Shown: positions 23,019-33,469 of the stretch, one piece after another
How positions within the stretch are numbered: position 1 is the first letter of the stretch
Layout of the letters: the number at the start of each line of letters is the position of its first letter
Assembly: GCA_036365455.1 (NCBI GenBank)
Contig: JAWQUS010000022.1
Coordinates: 3,968,001-4,032,000, forward strand
DNA from: Macrosoma leucophasiata
Taxonomy: Eukaryota; Arthropoda; Insecta; Lepidoptera; Hedylidae
Direction: 5' to 3'
Length of the DNA stretch: 64,000 nt
The notes under the pieces: generated by a model
Told to the model about the DNA's origin: nothing
The model's database searches: none
What the model saw: only the letters and a program-made list of their open reading frames with translations
Made by a program: the position numbers and the translations under genes

Positions 23019-23552
23019 GCTATTGAGGTTTCTCATTTGACTGTCTGTCCGTCCTTCCGTCCGTATCTCACAGCCACTTTACTCCGAAGCTATCATGGCT
23101 ACATACTTAAAACTCGGTAGATAGACTAAATAGTATCCCCCCCCCCCGTAACTTTTAAAATAAGACAGTGAAGAATCTTTAAAAAAAAATGTGCTGCGTA
23201 ATGTAGTTTGAACGAGATACTTTATAAATTTTTTGAGATATATGATATTGTATTCAAAAACTCATGATAAATATTACTTGAACTAGGAATATTTTTGGTT
23301 CATAAATATTTCAGAGAATACATTTATCGCCCAATATTATTGAAAAAAAAATCTCATAAATCGAAGTATCGATAAAAACATGAGGACATCCCTATTCAGA
23401 TCACGTGCCACTCGTAATGAAATAAGTTGTTGTATCATACGTCGATCTTGCGGGCCCGATAATAGGGTTGACAACTATCCAAAATATACATAAACAAAAA
23501 TATTGCATATTTTGATAGGGCTCCGTCATTTATTTCACAGTGGCAAAACAAC
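23019..23552. other. No gene; dispersed repeat remnant
   Basis: CATTTGACTGTCTGTCCGTCC and TACTTAAAACTCGGTAGATAG (23035-23130) recur near 24530-24580. Then AT-rich. GGGTTGACAACTATCC near 23465 looks like an old element end. Confidence 0.5.
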
Positions 23553-23822
23553 TACTGGTGGTAGTGAAGGGAATCGAGGGCGTAGGCACCACTACCTAAT
23601 CTATCTGCCGCCAATTGATAGTTTTCAGCACTATCGAGTGCCGGTTATATGGTAATGCATGGCCCCATAATAACTCTCACAGAAACATAACAACTAAGGT
23701 CTCAGGGGTGGCAACGCATCTGCACTTTGACCTTTGTTTATTGTGTAGATGGCTACAGTTGTCACTTAATATCCATGTGAACTGCATGCTCGTTTGCCAC
23801 CACCTTGACATTAAAAAAAAAC
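23553..23822 (+). mobile_element. Family M element, diverged subfamily
   Basis: Has the variants TCAGGGGTGGCAACGC and ATGGCCCCATAATAACTCTC, which mark a second subfamily also seen at 31093, 47800, 52872 and 60618. Ends CACCTTGACATTAAAA. Confidence 0.8.
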
Positions 23823-23885
23823 GTTGAGTACACGGAAATGACTGTTGAACAATTTATATATTATGTTACTTTACTTATAAGGATA

Positions 23886-24062
23886 CTAGCTGTTGCCCGC
23901 GGCTTCGTGCGTGGATGCCGTTTAAAAAGTAGCCTATGTTCTTTCTCAATGTCAACTCTATCTCTGTACGAAATTTTATTAAAATCGGTTCAGTCGTTTG
24001 GACGTGAAAAGGTAACAGACAGACAGACAGAGTTACTTTCGCATTTATAATATTAGTAGGGA
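23886..24062 (-). mobile_element. Helitron-like element, family H1, complete
   Basis: CTAGCTGTTGCCCGCGGCTT to TTTATAATATTAGTAGGGA. The same 175-bp type as 22627 with few changes. Confidence 0.8.
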
Positions 24063-24747
24063 AAAGTAGGGAAGTAGGGATAGTCGGGATTACCGTCACA
24101 ACTTCCGCTTCATATGTGGCGATGCATCTGCATTTTGATCATCGGGTTTTGTGTAGATGTGTACATGCTGCAGTCGTCACTTACCACCTACGTGAACTGC
24201 AAACTTGATTGATATAATGACACCGCCATTATATTTAATAAAAAATACAAAAATGTCACACAGCCCTATCCGTAAGGATGTAAGAAAAACTTACTAAGTA
24301 CACGTTATTTATGTGAAGTGGTACATATTGACTGGACGTTATTCGCTAGAAATTAGTATATAAGAGAAACGTTGAGTACCTACAAGGAAATGATTTATTG
24401 GACAAATTATATGCTACATATTAGGATATTTGCGTCATAATCTTGAACGGTTGTTCAACTCAAGTGATATTGTCGAAAAAGTTTGACTTACTTTTTTCGG
24501 ATTCCGTAACTAAATCGCTAAAACGGAGCCCTGTCTGTCTGTCGAAATTGTTTAGACATACCTACTTGAAACTCGGTAGATTGCTTTATTGTGTAAATCG
24601 CTTTATGGCTTTTTTTTCATCAAACCTATATGTGTAGGGTCTTAAAAACGATAGTGTGATTTATAAAACCATTTCTTCTGAATTCTGATGAATCTGATAA
24701 TAAATTGCCTATACCGTTAGGCATTTGGCGTGAAGATACAAACAACA
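24063..24747. other. No gene; remnants of older repeats
   Basis: 24100-24225 is a decayed family M piece (GCGATGCATCTGCATTTTGA, CTGCAGTCGTCACTTACC). 24490-24580 holds CGGAGCCCTGTCTGTCTGTCG and CTTGAAACTCGGTAG, as at 23040-23130. Confidence 0.5.
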
Positions 24748-25015
24748 GCGAGCTCCAGTGACGGACCTCGCGGGCGAAGTTTCCACCGCATTACCTAACA
24801 TACTTGCCGCTAAATGGTAGTGTTCAGCACTATTGTGTTCAGGTCAGGCCCTGTAATATCTGGCACAGAGGCATAACACCTTAGGCCTCAGGAGTGGTAA
24901 CGCATCTGCATTTTGACCTTGGTCTTTGTGTGGGTGTCAATAGGCTGCAGTCATCACTTAACATCAATGTGAACAGCATGCTTGTTTACCACTTCTATTA
25001 CATAAAAAAAAAAAC
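24748..25015 (+). mobile_element. Family M element
   Basis: GCGAGCTCCAGTGACGGACC to ACCACTTCTATTACATAAAA; lacks the first bases and about 20 bp near TCAGGTCAGGCCC. Confidence 0.82.
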
Positions 25016-25204
25016 AAAATTATGTAGTAAAAATAGACAGACAAAAATATTTTAAAGACTATTGTTGTCGTCATATGGCGACAGCTTAAGGGTACAAAAA
25101 ATAAAACTTTCGACTGTCTTCTAAAATAGAAAGTAAAGAAATAAACGTGCAAAAAGTAACAAACGATAAATTGTACAGTTCAGAATAGACGTCCTACGTG
25201 ACCG

Positions 25205-25480
25205 GTCTAGTGATGGGAAGGTCTATGTCGATAGTTCCTTGAGCGAGTTGTCGGCAAAATATTGGTCCGAATAGAATTAATTGGTTCGTGTCTTGTCACT
25301 GAGTGCGAGATTCACAGACCGCAGTACGACTTTACTTTGAGCAAAGTATGAAGTCGTAGTGCGGTCTGTGAATCTCGCCCTGAGTGATGTGCGTGGTTCT
25401 GGAGAATTTTCAAACTTTGTCGATGTAACGTGCTTGTATGGTTTCCTTATTTTCGTGTTCCTATGTTATTGAGGTTCTGA
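25205..25480. repeat. Repeat Y, copy with a 75-bp insertion
   Basis: TGTCGGCAAAATATTGGTCC...TTCGTGTCTTGTCACTGAGT, then the insert, then CTGAGTGATG and TTTCCTTATTTTCGTGTTCC. An uninterrupted, more diverged copy is at 26200-26340. Confidence 0.75.
25305..25379. mobile_element. 75-bp hairpin MITE with 6-bp TSD
   Basis: GCGAGATTCACAGACCGC opens and GCGGTCTGTGAATCTCGC closes; inner TACGACTT/AAGTCGTA and CTTTG/CAAAG also pair, so nearly the whole unit is one hairpin. Flanked by CTGAGT at 25299-25304 and 25380-25385. The paralogue at about 26273 has one CTGAGT and no insert. Confidence 0.9.
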
Positions 25481-25865
25481 TATTTTTTTTTTATGTCAAT
25501 ATGACTAACAAACTTTGACATTGATGATAAGTGAAAACTGTAGCTTATATACATTAAGCATCTACATAATATATTATATATCTTTTTTTATATGTAGGTA
25601 TCTTTTATTTAGGTTAATCATGAGCAAATTTTTTACACCGCGACTTCTTAGTAAGTTGTCACATGACACTTGAGATGGGCATGCCTCGCTCTTCCACCAT
25701 GATTAATGCAAGCGATTTATATAGTATCTTATAGTTTTAGATCAATTTAGAGTATCTTAAATTAATACCTACAAAAAACTAAATATTAAAATTAAGAAGA
25801 AAGTGTTTGCATGATTGTGTGTTTAATCTAATGTAGGTACGTTGCACATGTGCGTGTCTCTGTCT
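25481..25865. other. No gene or clear repeat seen
   Basis: AT-rich, no long frames. Confidence 0.45.
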
Positions 25866-25905
25866 CTGTATGTGTTCGTCTGTGCGTGCATGCGTGCGTG
25901 CGTGC

Positions 25906-25946
<41 letters not shown>

Positions 25947-25998
25947 CGTGTGTGTGTGCGTGTGTGTGTATGCGCGTGTGAGTGTGTGTGTGAATGAG
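25866..25998. repeat. (TG)n/(TGCG)n microsatellite
   Basis: Alternating TG and GCGTG units. The Cys/Val/Arg-rich and Thr/His-rich frames over it are artefacts. Confidence 0.97.
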
Positions 25999-26050
25999 TT
26001 GTGTAGCTCGTACGTACATACTTTGGGGTACGTATTAAAACCAAAGATTT

Positions 26051-26190
26051 CAGATGCGTTCCCACTCCTGAGGCCTAAGTTTTTCCTCTGAGATAACCAT
26101 AAACTACCATTTCGCGGCAGATAGATTAGGTAATGCGGTGCTACCTGCTACCTACGCCCTCGAACTCTGACGTGGGAACTCCACCAGTCG
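26051..26190 (-). mobile_element. Family M element, decayed
   Basis: CAGATGCGTTCCCACTCCTG to GGGAACTCCACCAG, with the middle shortened. Confidence 0.7.
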
Positions 26191-26199
26191 AAAAGTTTT

Positions 26200-26340
26200 C
26201 GTGATCGATGGTTGTCGGTAAAATATGGGTCCGGATCCGAGTGAACAGAGTTAATTCGTTCGTGTCTTGTCACTGAGTGATGAACCTTGTTTTTAAGACA
26301 TTTTAATATTTTTCCATGTTTCCTTATTTTTGTGTTATGA
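26200..26340. repeat. Repeat Y, empty-site copy
   Basis: TTGTCGGTAAAATATGGGTCC...TCGTGTCTTGTCACTGAGTG. Serves as the uninserted reference for the 75-bp MITE. Confidence 0.75.
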
Positions 26341-26515
26341 TGATTTTAGGGTGCCGTATTTGCTTACTTACACTCACCTTTGTGTAATTGGGTTAATTAG
26401 ACATTAACTGCCTTGTATTTGGTAATTGCCACTCAAGGTCCCATCAGAATACCAGCGCTGCAGCACTGCTGCAGCAATAAGCTGAGATGGGTACCGTTTC
26501 TTTGACTTCACACAG

Positions 26516-26804
26516 TTTTACTGGTGGTAGAGCTCCAGTGACGGAGCTCTCGGGCGAGGTACCACCGCATTACCTTATATACTTGCCGCTAAATGGTAGT
26601 GTTCAGCACTCGTGTTCCGATCAGGTGGTAAATGTACGGCCCTGTAATTTCCGGCACAGAGGCATAAAACCTTAGGCCTCAGGAGTGGTAACGCATCTGC
26701 ATTTCGACCTTGGTCTTTGTGTGGGTGTCTATAGGCTGCTGTCATCATTTAACATCAATGTGAACTGCATGCTTGTTTGCCACGTCCATTACATTAAAAA
26801 AAAA
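26516..26804 (+). mobile_element. Family M element, near full length
   Basis: TTTTACTGGTGGTAGAGCTCC to CACGTCCATTACATTAAAA. The GAGCTCC/GGAGCTC stem is intact. Confidence 0.88.
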
Positions 26805-26927
26805 CACATTTGATGATATTCTTTGCTTCTTGTTTTTAACTTATTTATTGTGTTGTGTAAGATAAAGAATAAAAAAATTCTTTCATTCTTTCTTTCTTTC
26901 ACTTTGTAGTGGCGAACGTAATATCTC

Positions 26928-27420
26928 GACGTACATGCGGTGCCATTCCTCAGGCTTAAGTTGTTATGCCTCTGTGCCAGTGCCGGATTAGCCATATAGC
27001 AGGAAGCAGCAAATGCTACGGGCCCCGAGCCTTGGGAGGCCCCGCGCCTGCGCCCTTAAAAAAATTTCAAATATATGAAATATGTAATACACCTTAGCTA
27101 CTCAAAGTGAACGTTGGCCACACTTTTATAGGTATATTATTATGTTGCAAGTTGGCAATACCACAATATTTACAGGGGGAAGCCCCTAATATTGTTTTAG
27201 ATTCCTTTTCGTAAATGTTCTGTTTTATTTACGTCCCAAATTTCAGTAGGCAATGTAACTCTAGGGCCCCCTGGTCACATTTGCTACGGGCCCCGCACCG
27301 GCTTTATCCGGTACTGCTCTGTGCCGGATAAAAAAAAAAAAGGTAGATACCATACCATCTAACCGGAACACGATAGTGCTCAACACTATCATTTGACGGC
27401 AGATAGATTAAGTACAGTAA
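26928..27420 (-). mobile_element. Family M element split by a hAT-like MITE
   Basis: Pieces 26928-26977 and 27317-27420 join at CTCTGTGC. The right piece carries an A-tract, then CTAACCGGAACACGATAGTG. Confidence 0.8.
26978..27316. mobile_element. 339-bp hAT-like MITE with 8-bp TSD
   Basis: Left end CAGTGCCGGATTAGCC; right end, reversed, CAGTACCGGATAAAGCC. Flanking CTCTGTGC at 26970-26977 and 27317-27324 is an exact 8-bp target duplication. GCAAATG-CTACGGGCCCCG occurs near both ends in inverse orientation. CAGTG-type ends with 8-bp TSD are hAT hallmarks. No transposase. Confidence 0.92.
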
Positions 27421-27425
27421 TATAT

Positions 27426-27794
27426 TAATAATAATAATGGCAACCCATTATACGTCCCACTGCTGGGCACGAGTCTCTCCCCTTTTTTTGGGGGGAGGCC
27501 TGGAGCTTACTCCACCACGCTGCTCCAATGCGGATTGGTGGAGGTGGGTGGGTTAGTGGCCAACCCGCTGTCGGATGTTTTCAAACCGCCCATTAGGCCT
27601 CCGACAAGGTTTAACGACTGCTATCCATCGATAGCAATCGGGACCGACGGCTTAACGTGCCCTCCGAAGCACGGAAACGCGCATTTAATTTGCCACTAGC
27701 GGTCACCCATCATACTACCCGACCGCGCCCGTAGTGCTTGACCGAGTAGATCGTATACGATCTACACCAGCCGCTGGGCCATGCGCGCTTCGTA
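27426..27794 (-). mobile_element. 5S rRNA-derived SINE, copy B, full length
   Basis: About 365 bp on the minus strand from GAAGCGCGCATGGCCC to CATTATTATTAATA. 5S-like blocks GGGCGCGGTC and TGGGTGACCGC are intact. Contains GATCGTATACGATC, a palindrome at the start of the 5S-like part. Confidence 0.88.
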
Positions 27795-27811
27795 AGTACA
27801 GTTTTTAAGTA

Positions 27812-28001
27812 CAGTGCTCATCAAGAAATATTGCACATCGAGCCTATGAAAGGGACAATCGGCTAGTTTCGACTGCGTAGAGCATTATCTCTCTAAACGT
27901 CAGATAGGTTAGGTGCGAAAGAGATAACGCTCTACAGACCCGAAATAAGCCGGAGTTTCCTTCCTAAGGTCGATGTGCAATATTTCTTTGTTTTGATACT
28001 G
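27812..28001. mobile_element. 190-bp TIR MITE with TA target
   Basis: CAGTGCTCATCAAGAAATAT...TGCACATCGA at left, inverted at right with a small gap (CAGTATCAAAACAAAGAAAT). TA on both sides (27810-27811, 28002-28003). The interior is a second inverted pair around TAGAGCATTATCTCTC/GAGATAACGCTCTA. That motif also opens both segmental duplicates (14460, 17243). Confidence 0.82.
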
Positions 28002-28120
28002 TAATGTGATGGTACCTTCATGGTAGAGCTCCGACACTGGAGATGCTATTGCTTATCCCGCGTTATTGCATTTACTGCCGCGCGATTGGCATTCTTCAAT
28101 ATTGGTGGATCGACTGAAAA

Positions 28121-28402
28121 CATAGAGCAACACGGGCCACCGGCCGCTGCAGACCGGAGCGGAGTAGCCATATGTAGGTTTTCCCCTCTGCAAAGTACAA
28201 GACAAAATGGTCCTACTCCTATGCCTGTCGCCCAGATATTTAAATGTGTGCGTGAAATTGTTAATGTATTTTGTTAAAGTCAAGGTGTGAGTTTGCACAA
28301 GTATTTCCCTCGCAAAAAATGACAGACTGTTTTGCAACGGTAATAAACGGTATGGCTACTGCCCTCTGGTCCGCCGCGACCGGTGGATCGAGTTGCTCTA
28401 TG
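28121..28402 (+). mobile_element. TIR element Z, copy 1
   Basis: CATAGAGCAACACGGGCCAC at left, GTTGCTCTATG at right, CCACCGG-type motifs inverted at both ends. Interior TAAAGTCAAGGTGTGAGTTT matches copy 2 at 55687 in inverse orientation. No clear target duplication here. Confidence 0.78.
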
Positions 28403-28924
28403 AATAAAACACACACGTTTTGATACCTTACCTACCCATTGCATTACCCTGATGCCGAGATTATTATTTCTATCAGCTGTTGTACCGCTTGACTCTGTAC
28501 ATGAAATTGTGTAGGCTGATAAAGTAATGCCTATCCCCTAACTCTCGGAACACCTCCCATTAGCGTCTGTATCACGGAACTCTATTTTGAGCAAAAGAAA
28601 ACACTCTGCGTAGCAAAATAAACATGAATCATCAGATTAAAACGGCTTTTACCGTTTAGGTAATGGCGGCTCTAATTAAAGGAATCCGTTGCGTTGGTTC
28701 ATTGAGATGCGTCAGTTTCCGCCTTGACGTAGGGTTGCCAACTTCACTTTGTGGCAATTATGAGGAAAAATTAAATAATCGACTAAGTGTGAGTCGGACT
28801 TGTGACCGCCTTTGTTTGGTTGGCTACTGTTTACAGGTCCAGTAGTTTTTTTCGTGAAAGAGTAACATACATTTATGCTCACAAACCTTCGTATTTATAA
28901 TATTAGTAGGATTATATCTAAAAC
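28403..28924. other. No gene; Helitron-like remnant at the right
   Basis: 28836-28915 (CGTGAAAGAGTAACATAC, TTTATAATATTAGTAGGA) is the 5' part of a minus-strand H1 copy. The rest is unassigned. Confidence 0.5.
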
Positions 28925-28926
28925 TT

Positions 28927-29122
28927 CGACGATCCGGTTAGTCCAGCGGTGTGAGATAACCGTTTGATTCGAAGGGTCGCGGGTTCGATCCCCGCATCGG
29001 GACAAATATTTGTATGGCCTGCAGATATTTGTTTCGGGTCTGGGTGTTTTGTGTATGTGTTGTATGTGTACAACGGCACCCACGACACAGGTTTATACCT
29101 AATGTGGGGCTGTGAGTGTAAG
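28927..29122 (+). mobile_element. tRNA-derived SINE, family T1
   Basis: GACGATCCGGTTAGTCCAGC head with box B GGGTTCGATCCC. Joined at its 3' end directly to a minus-strand H3 element. Confidence 0.85.
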
Positions 29123-29126
29123 CGGA

Positions 29127-29376
29127 TACGGCAAACTTCGTATTGCCTCAGAATGAAATAATGTGTCAAAGGTTTGATAGATACGGACTATTTGTATGGG
29201 AAAAAAATGTGGTTTTTACTGTTTCCCTTCAATTTCTTCATATTTTCTTACCTTTTAAACCTTCCCTGGACTTCCAAAAATCATTCAAAACTAAAATTAG
29301 CCAAATCGGCCCGTTCTAGAGTTTTAGCGAGACTAAGGAACAGCAATTGATTTTTATATATATTATATATAGATCG
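29127..29376 (-). mobile_element. Helitron-like element, family H3
   Basis: Minus strand: GGCAAACTTCGTATTGCC to CAGCAATTGATTTTTATAT. The CTAG end itself is lost at the junction with the T1 SINE. Confidence 0.7.
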
Positions 29377-29921
29377 CACCCATTAAATTTGCCTAAACTT
29401 CAAACGATGTCTAAGTGGACTTAGTACAATATAATCCCCATACATCTGGAAATAAGGGTAACTATGATTTGTGTTATTTTCTGGCAAATCAACTCAGGAA
29501 AGAATCATGGCAAGTTTCATACATAGATTTGTACAAAAAAAGTTAGAAAAAGGTACAAGGTGAAACGGATTAGAAATATTATCTAGGGAATCTAAAGAAC
29601 ATTTTCTGGTATTTAAAATATTTTTAAATTACCGGAATAATAATCGTCTATCCTAACAACAGTAGAAGCACTCCATACTAAAGTTCAATTTCAAACTTTT
29701 TATTCCGGAGAGTTAAAAATATTTTAAGTATCAGGAAATGTTGTTTAGGTTCACTGGATAATATTTCCATGCTGATTTACCGTGTATCTTTTTTTCATTT
29801 TTTCTGTACAAATCTTGCCATGATCCTTTTTCGTTATGAGCATTTTAGAACAGTAGATAAATATTTCAACTTTGCAGACAATATTTAACTAATGAAAATT
29901 GTAGGTACTTAATTTCATTTG

Positions 29922-29957
<36 letters not shown>

Positions 29958-30545
29958 TTACTCATAGTTAACCAAAAAGTGGCGGTCTTACAAATCTAAT
30001 AGGGCAGTAGTAGGTACATAAAATAACGCGAGGTGGATACCAGCATCCTGCTGTAAAACTATTGCGATCGGCAGCATGCCAACCGTGGCGATTATGTCAT
30101 ATCCTATGCGATAAGAAGGGCTTTAGAGTGTTTGGGGGAAGCTTTTGTCTAGTCTTTCGGCTGAAATGATGCCCACTTAAAAATGACTTGTCCCACAAAA
30201 AACCATACGAATGGTCACCCAGTGTTACACGAACAAGCAATAGTATATCACTTTGGCCGTCATGACGTTGTTTGCATATATAATTTGTGTATTCGGTTAA
30301 ATCTTGCGAGTTTTGGGGACACACGGCCTGTAATTGTGACGAACACGTACGATTTTACATAATTAGTTTTGACAATTTGCTTTGTTGTGTTTATTTGCGA
30401 TATAGGCTGGAGATTATTGTACACGAGTTGTCAATTGTTTAGAACTTTGTAGGACAAAGCTAAGGAATACATATTTCGGAAGCGCAGGAACTATTTTTAC
30501 GCTTCGACCGCATTACTTAATAGCTTTTTTCGCTTTTTTATTTAA
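29377..30545. other. No gene; contains AT microsatellite and a segment copied at 32049
   Basis: (AT)n at about 29923-29953. 30260-30440 (TCATGACGTTGTTTGCATAT...GCGATATAGGCTGGAGATTA) recurs at 31793-31808 plus 32049-32225, where a LINE piece splits it. 29440-29830 contains similar-looking inverted stretches (ATCATGGCAAG...TTGTACA / TGTACAAATCTTGCCATGAT), perhaps an old foldback. Confidence 0.55.
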
Positions 30546-30853
30546 ACGTAACTTCACGCCTGTAATCCCCGAAGGGGTAGGCAGAGGTAAATGCATGCAT
30601 TTAAGCATACATGCAAACACTCACAACGGTTACGTTTTGGCCCATGTAACAGGTGGCGAACCATCTTCGGGCACATTACCAAACTCCGAGGTACTGGGAA
30701 ACTTCCAGAAAATGTAATAACCCCATTGGGATTTTTACATTTTCTGGATAAAGGATTCTAAACCGTTATCTCTGATAGTCCCTGGCCCGGGAATCGAACC
30801 CAGGATCCTCAGCGTAGTAGTAGTGGCCTGCTACCACTGCGCTACTGAGGCAG
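30546..30853 (-). mobile_element. tRNA-derived SINE, family T2, full length
   Basis: On the minus strand: GCCTCAGTAGCGCAGTGGTA (box A), GGGTTCGATTCCCGGGCC (box B), then TTTGGTAATGTGCCCG, CATGGGCCAAAACGTAACCG, TGCATGTATGCTTAAATGC and CCCCTTCGGGGATTACAGGC near the 3' end. Confidence 0.88.
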
Positions 30854-30865
30854 TATTTTTTATTT

Positions 30866-30965
30866 AAATAGCTCTTTATTAGCACCATAAGTGACACATT
30901 GACACAAATGACGAAGGTAACGCTAAAAGCGGTTTCTGCCAGTTAACCATTTATAGTCAATGGTT
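30866..30965 (-). mobile_element. LINE 3' UTR fragment
   Basis: Minus strand reads ...CTGGCAGAAACCGCTTTTAGCG...TGGTGCTAATAAAGAGC, with an AATAAA signal. Similar in type to 61430-61560. Confidence 0.5.
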
Positions 30966-31092
30966 GACGGTCGTGACCACCGGAGGTCACATGGAGCTTG
31001 AGGATACAAAGTACTTAGTAAAAATATGCAATAAAGTTTATATAGTTTTAAGAAAGGGCCAGTCATTCATAATTTACATCTAAATTCAAACT

Positions 31093-31378
31093 TATTTTAC
31101 TGGTGATAGAGCTCTAGTGACAGCTCGCGGGTGTAGGCACCACCGCATTAAATATATCTGCTGCCAAATGTTAGTGTTCAGTACTATCGTGTTCCGATTA
31201 GATGGTAATGTATGGCCCAGTAATAATTATCACAGAGACGTATCAACTTAGATCTCAGGGGTGGCAACGCATCTGCATTTTGACCTCTGGTTTTTATGTA
31301 AATGTCTATAGGCTGCAGTCATCACTTAACATCAATGTGAGCTGCATGCTTGTTTGTCACCTTCTTACATCAAAAAAA
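31093..31378 (+). mobile_element. Family M element, second subfamily
   Basis: TTTTACTGGTGATAGAGCTC to TCACCTTCTTACATCAAAA, with TCAGGGGTGGCAACGC. Confidence 0.82.
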
Positions 31379-31808
31379 CTGTGCATCCCAAACATACATA
31401 AGTCTACTATAGATTGAATGTTAGTATATAATGATATACGAAGGGCGATCAAAACCGCATTAAGATTAGCTAGGTTAGAAGAGGATTAAGTTAAATGTTA
31501 TTTATGTTTTTCTTCATAGTGATACAAGGATAATTAATTTAGTATATCTTTTTTCTAGAGCCCAAATTCCACTTTTAATAAATAATTTCATCTAAGCATC
31601 ACTAGTGGCCACTTCCACTTCTTCGACATCTTCAAATAGAAGACATAATTTTAGTATATTTAATTTTTATTACAGTAATGAAAAATAAACACTTTTGGAT
31701 TCAATTACTGCTTAAGTGCAGAAAATAATTAACAAAAACATGCAGTCATGATCAACAACTGATCACCCATTACACTAACGTGCAATCTCTTTCGCTATCA
31801 TGACGTTG
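31379..31808. other. No gene seen
   Basis: AT-rich; the last 20 bases (TCATGACGTTGTTTG) are the left part of the segment split by the next element. Confidence 0.45.
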
Positions 31809-32048
31809 TTTGTATGTATATGTATGTATCCTGACGCCAGGTCCCTAACGGGGTAGGCAGAGTGTGTAGAGCGCCAGATATCCCGGTCCTGACATACTTC
31901 TCGTGCCTCATCTACCTGTCATCATTCTCTTCATACATGCACGCCGATTCCTAAGACTTTTGACCGCACCATCAGAGAGAACTCGACCTATTTGTTCATG
32001 GTAGATCAGTTTTGGTCTTCCTGGGCCTCTGCAACCATACACATTCGT
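31809..32048 (-). mobile_element. LINE ORF2 3' end, inserted in a duplicated segment
   Basis: Minus strand encodes YGCRGPGRPKLIYHEQIGRV...VKSLRNRRACMKRMM..., then a TATG-rich tail. The uninterrupted paralogue is at 30268 (GACGTTGTTTGCATATA). Flanks GTTGTTTG / ATTCGTTTG look like an imperfect target duplication. Confidence 0.78.
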
Positions 32049-32454
32049 TTGCATATATTATTTGTGTATTCGGTAAAATCTCGCGAGTGTTGGGGACACA
32101 CGGCTTGTAATTGTGACAAACACGTTCGATTTTACGTAATTAATTTTGAAAATTTGCTTTTTCGTGTTCATTTGCGATATAGGCCGGTGATTATTGTACA
32201 ATTGTTTATGTTTAATACATTTTGTGGAGCGAAACCAGACTGCGTATCACAATGCTTATAATTCACAAAGTAGGAGCGCATTTTAGATTCGCTGAATCGC
32301 TTTGATTTCTCGTCGTATGAGTGAAATAGTAATAACAACACATACTAATAAATAAAATTGAAGTGTCTGTTGTAATATTAAAATACCCACTTTTAACTAA
32401 ATGCAAATGTTGGCATATAGCCAAACATACATACCTACACTGTACATTCACCAA

Positions 32455-32620
32455 AATATCATTCCCTTCCCCATTGCCTGTCTGTTTGTTCCGTCCGAGT
32501 AATCTCTGGAACGCTCTACCAATTTCGATAGCACTTTTATTTGCGCGTAGCAAGCTGCGCGCTAAATTGAGCCGGTATTTTTTTTTTATCTTAAGATTTC
32601 TTTTTGTTATATAAAACTAG
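32455..32620 (+). mobile_element. Possible LINE C-terminal fragment
   Basis: Frame FRPSNLWNALPISIALLFARSKLRAKLSRYF resembles the end of Jockey/CR1-type ORF2 proteins (LWNALP...). Short and AT-rich, so moderate only. Confidence 0.4.
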
Positions 32621-33067
32621 TTTTTGGATTTATCTCGCGTATATTAAACTAAAATGATTATTTAAAATCAATCCGACGTTTCGGTCGTTTTTATTTTTTT
32701 TTATTTATAAATTAGTATTTTTTTTATTCTTCTTTATTTGACTGTAGTTTAACGATTGAACCACATCAAATAATCAAGGAAATCACAGAATAAAGTGCCA
32801 TATGTTTTCAGTGTGGTGAATATCGTCCCAACTCCTTTACCCATGGGGATCAAGTTTCGGGTTAAGAAGTTATAGGTTTAATTAAAAATTTGTTAACAAA
32901 CTTTCGCTTGATCCTTAACTAGTTTTGGCCGGTGGGTTTTACTGTTGTTTATTGAATATATACCAACGTATGGCTGTAGCAAATAAAGCATTGTCAGTAT
33001 GCTTGTTCATAGGTTACGTTTTCGTAGGTTTTTGCGATGTTTACATATTGTGGATTTTTTCCACCTA
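32621..33067. other. No gene seen
   Basis: Contains ATCCGACGTTTCGGTCG, also in the foldback at 21088. Otherwise unassigned. Confidence 0.45.
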
Positions 33068-33441
33068 GGGGCTGTTCAAGTATTACGTGAGCACTATGGG
33101 GAGCCGGGGGGGTCTTTGCTCTGCTTATTTTGGATGACATGGGGGGTAGGGGAGTCTAGATGATGATTACGTCATCGGTAGTTATTTACTTTTTTACACA
33201 AATGGCAACCCTCACATTGTGTTTGTTTGAAAACGAAACGCTTTTTCGGGGATTCCCGCAAATAATGCATACGAATTATAACATTATAATTATAATATTA
33301 AAAAAAACAATACACTAATTGAAAAATGTTTACGTAAGCATGGGGGGAGGGGGTAAGAGCTTTGCTTACTTTTGCTGACAGCGGGGATGGGGGGGTAAAG
33401 AATTGTAATAAATCTGCTTACGTAATACTTGAACGGCCCCC
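33068..33441. mobile_element. 374-bp TIR MITE with TA target
   Basis: GGGGCTGTTCAAGTATTACG at left; right end reversed GGGGGCCGTTCAAGTATTAC. TA at 33066-33067 and 33442-33443 (or CTAG as 4-bp target). Sub-terminal G-rich blocks (GGAGCCGGGGGGGTCTTTGC, GCATGGGGGGAGGGGG) resemble each other. Confidence 0.8.
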
Positions 33442-33469
33442 TAGGTATACTCGTATAAGGTTAGGTAAA

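Noticed and set aside
25823..26091. Thr/His-rich and Val/Cys-rich proteins
   Set aside because: Translations of a TG/TGCG microsatellite.
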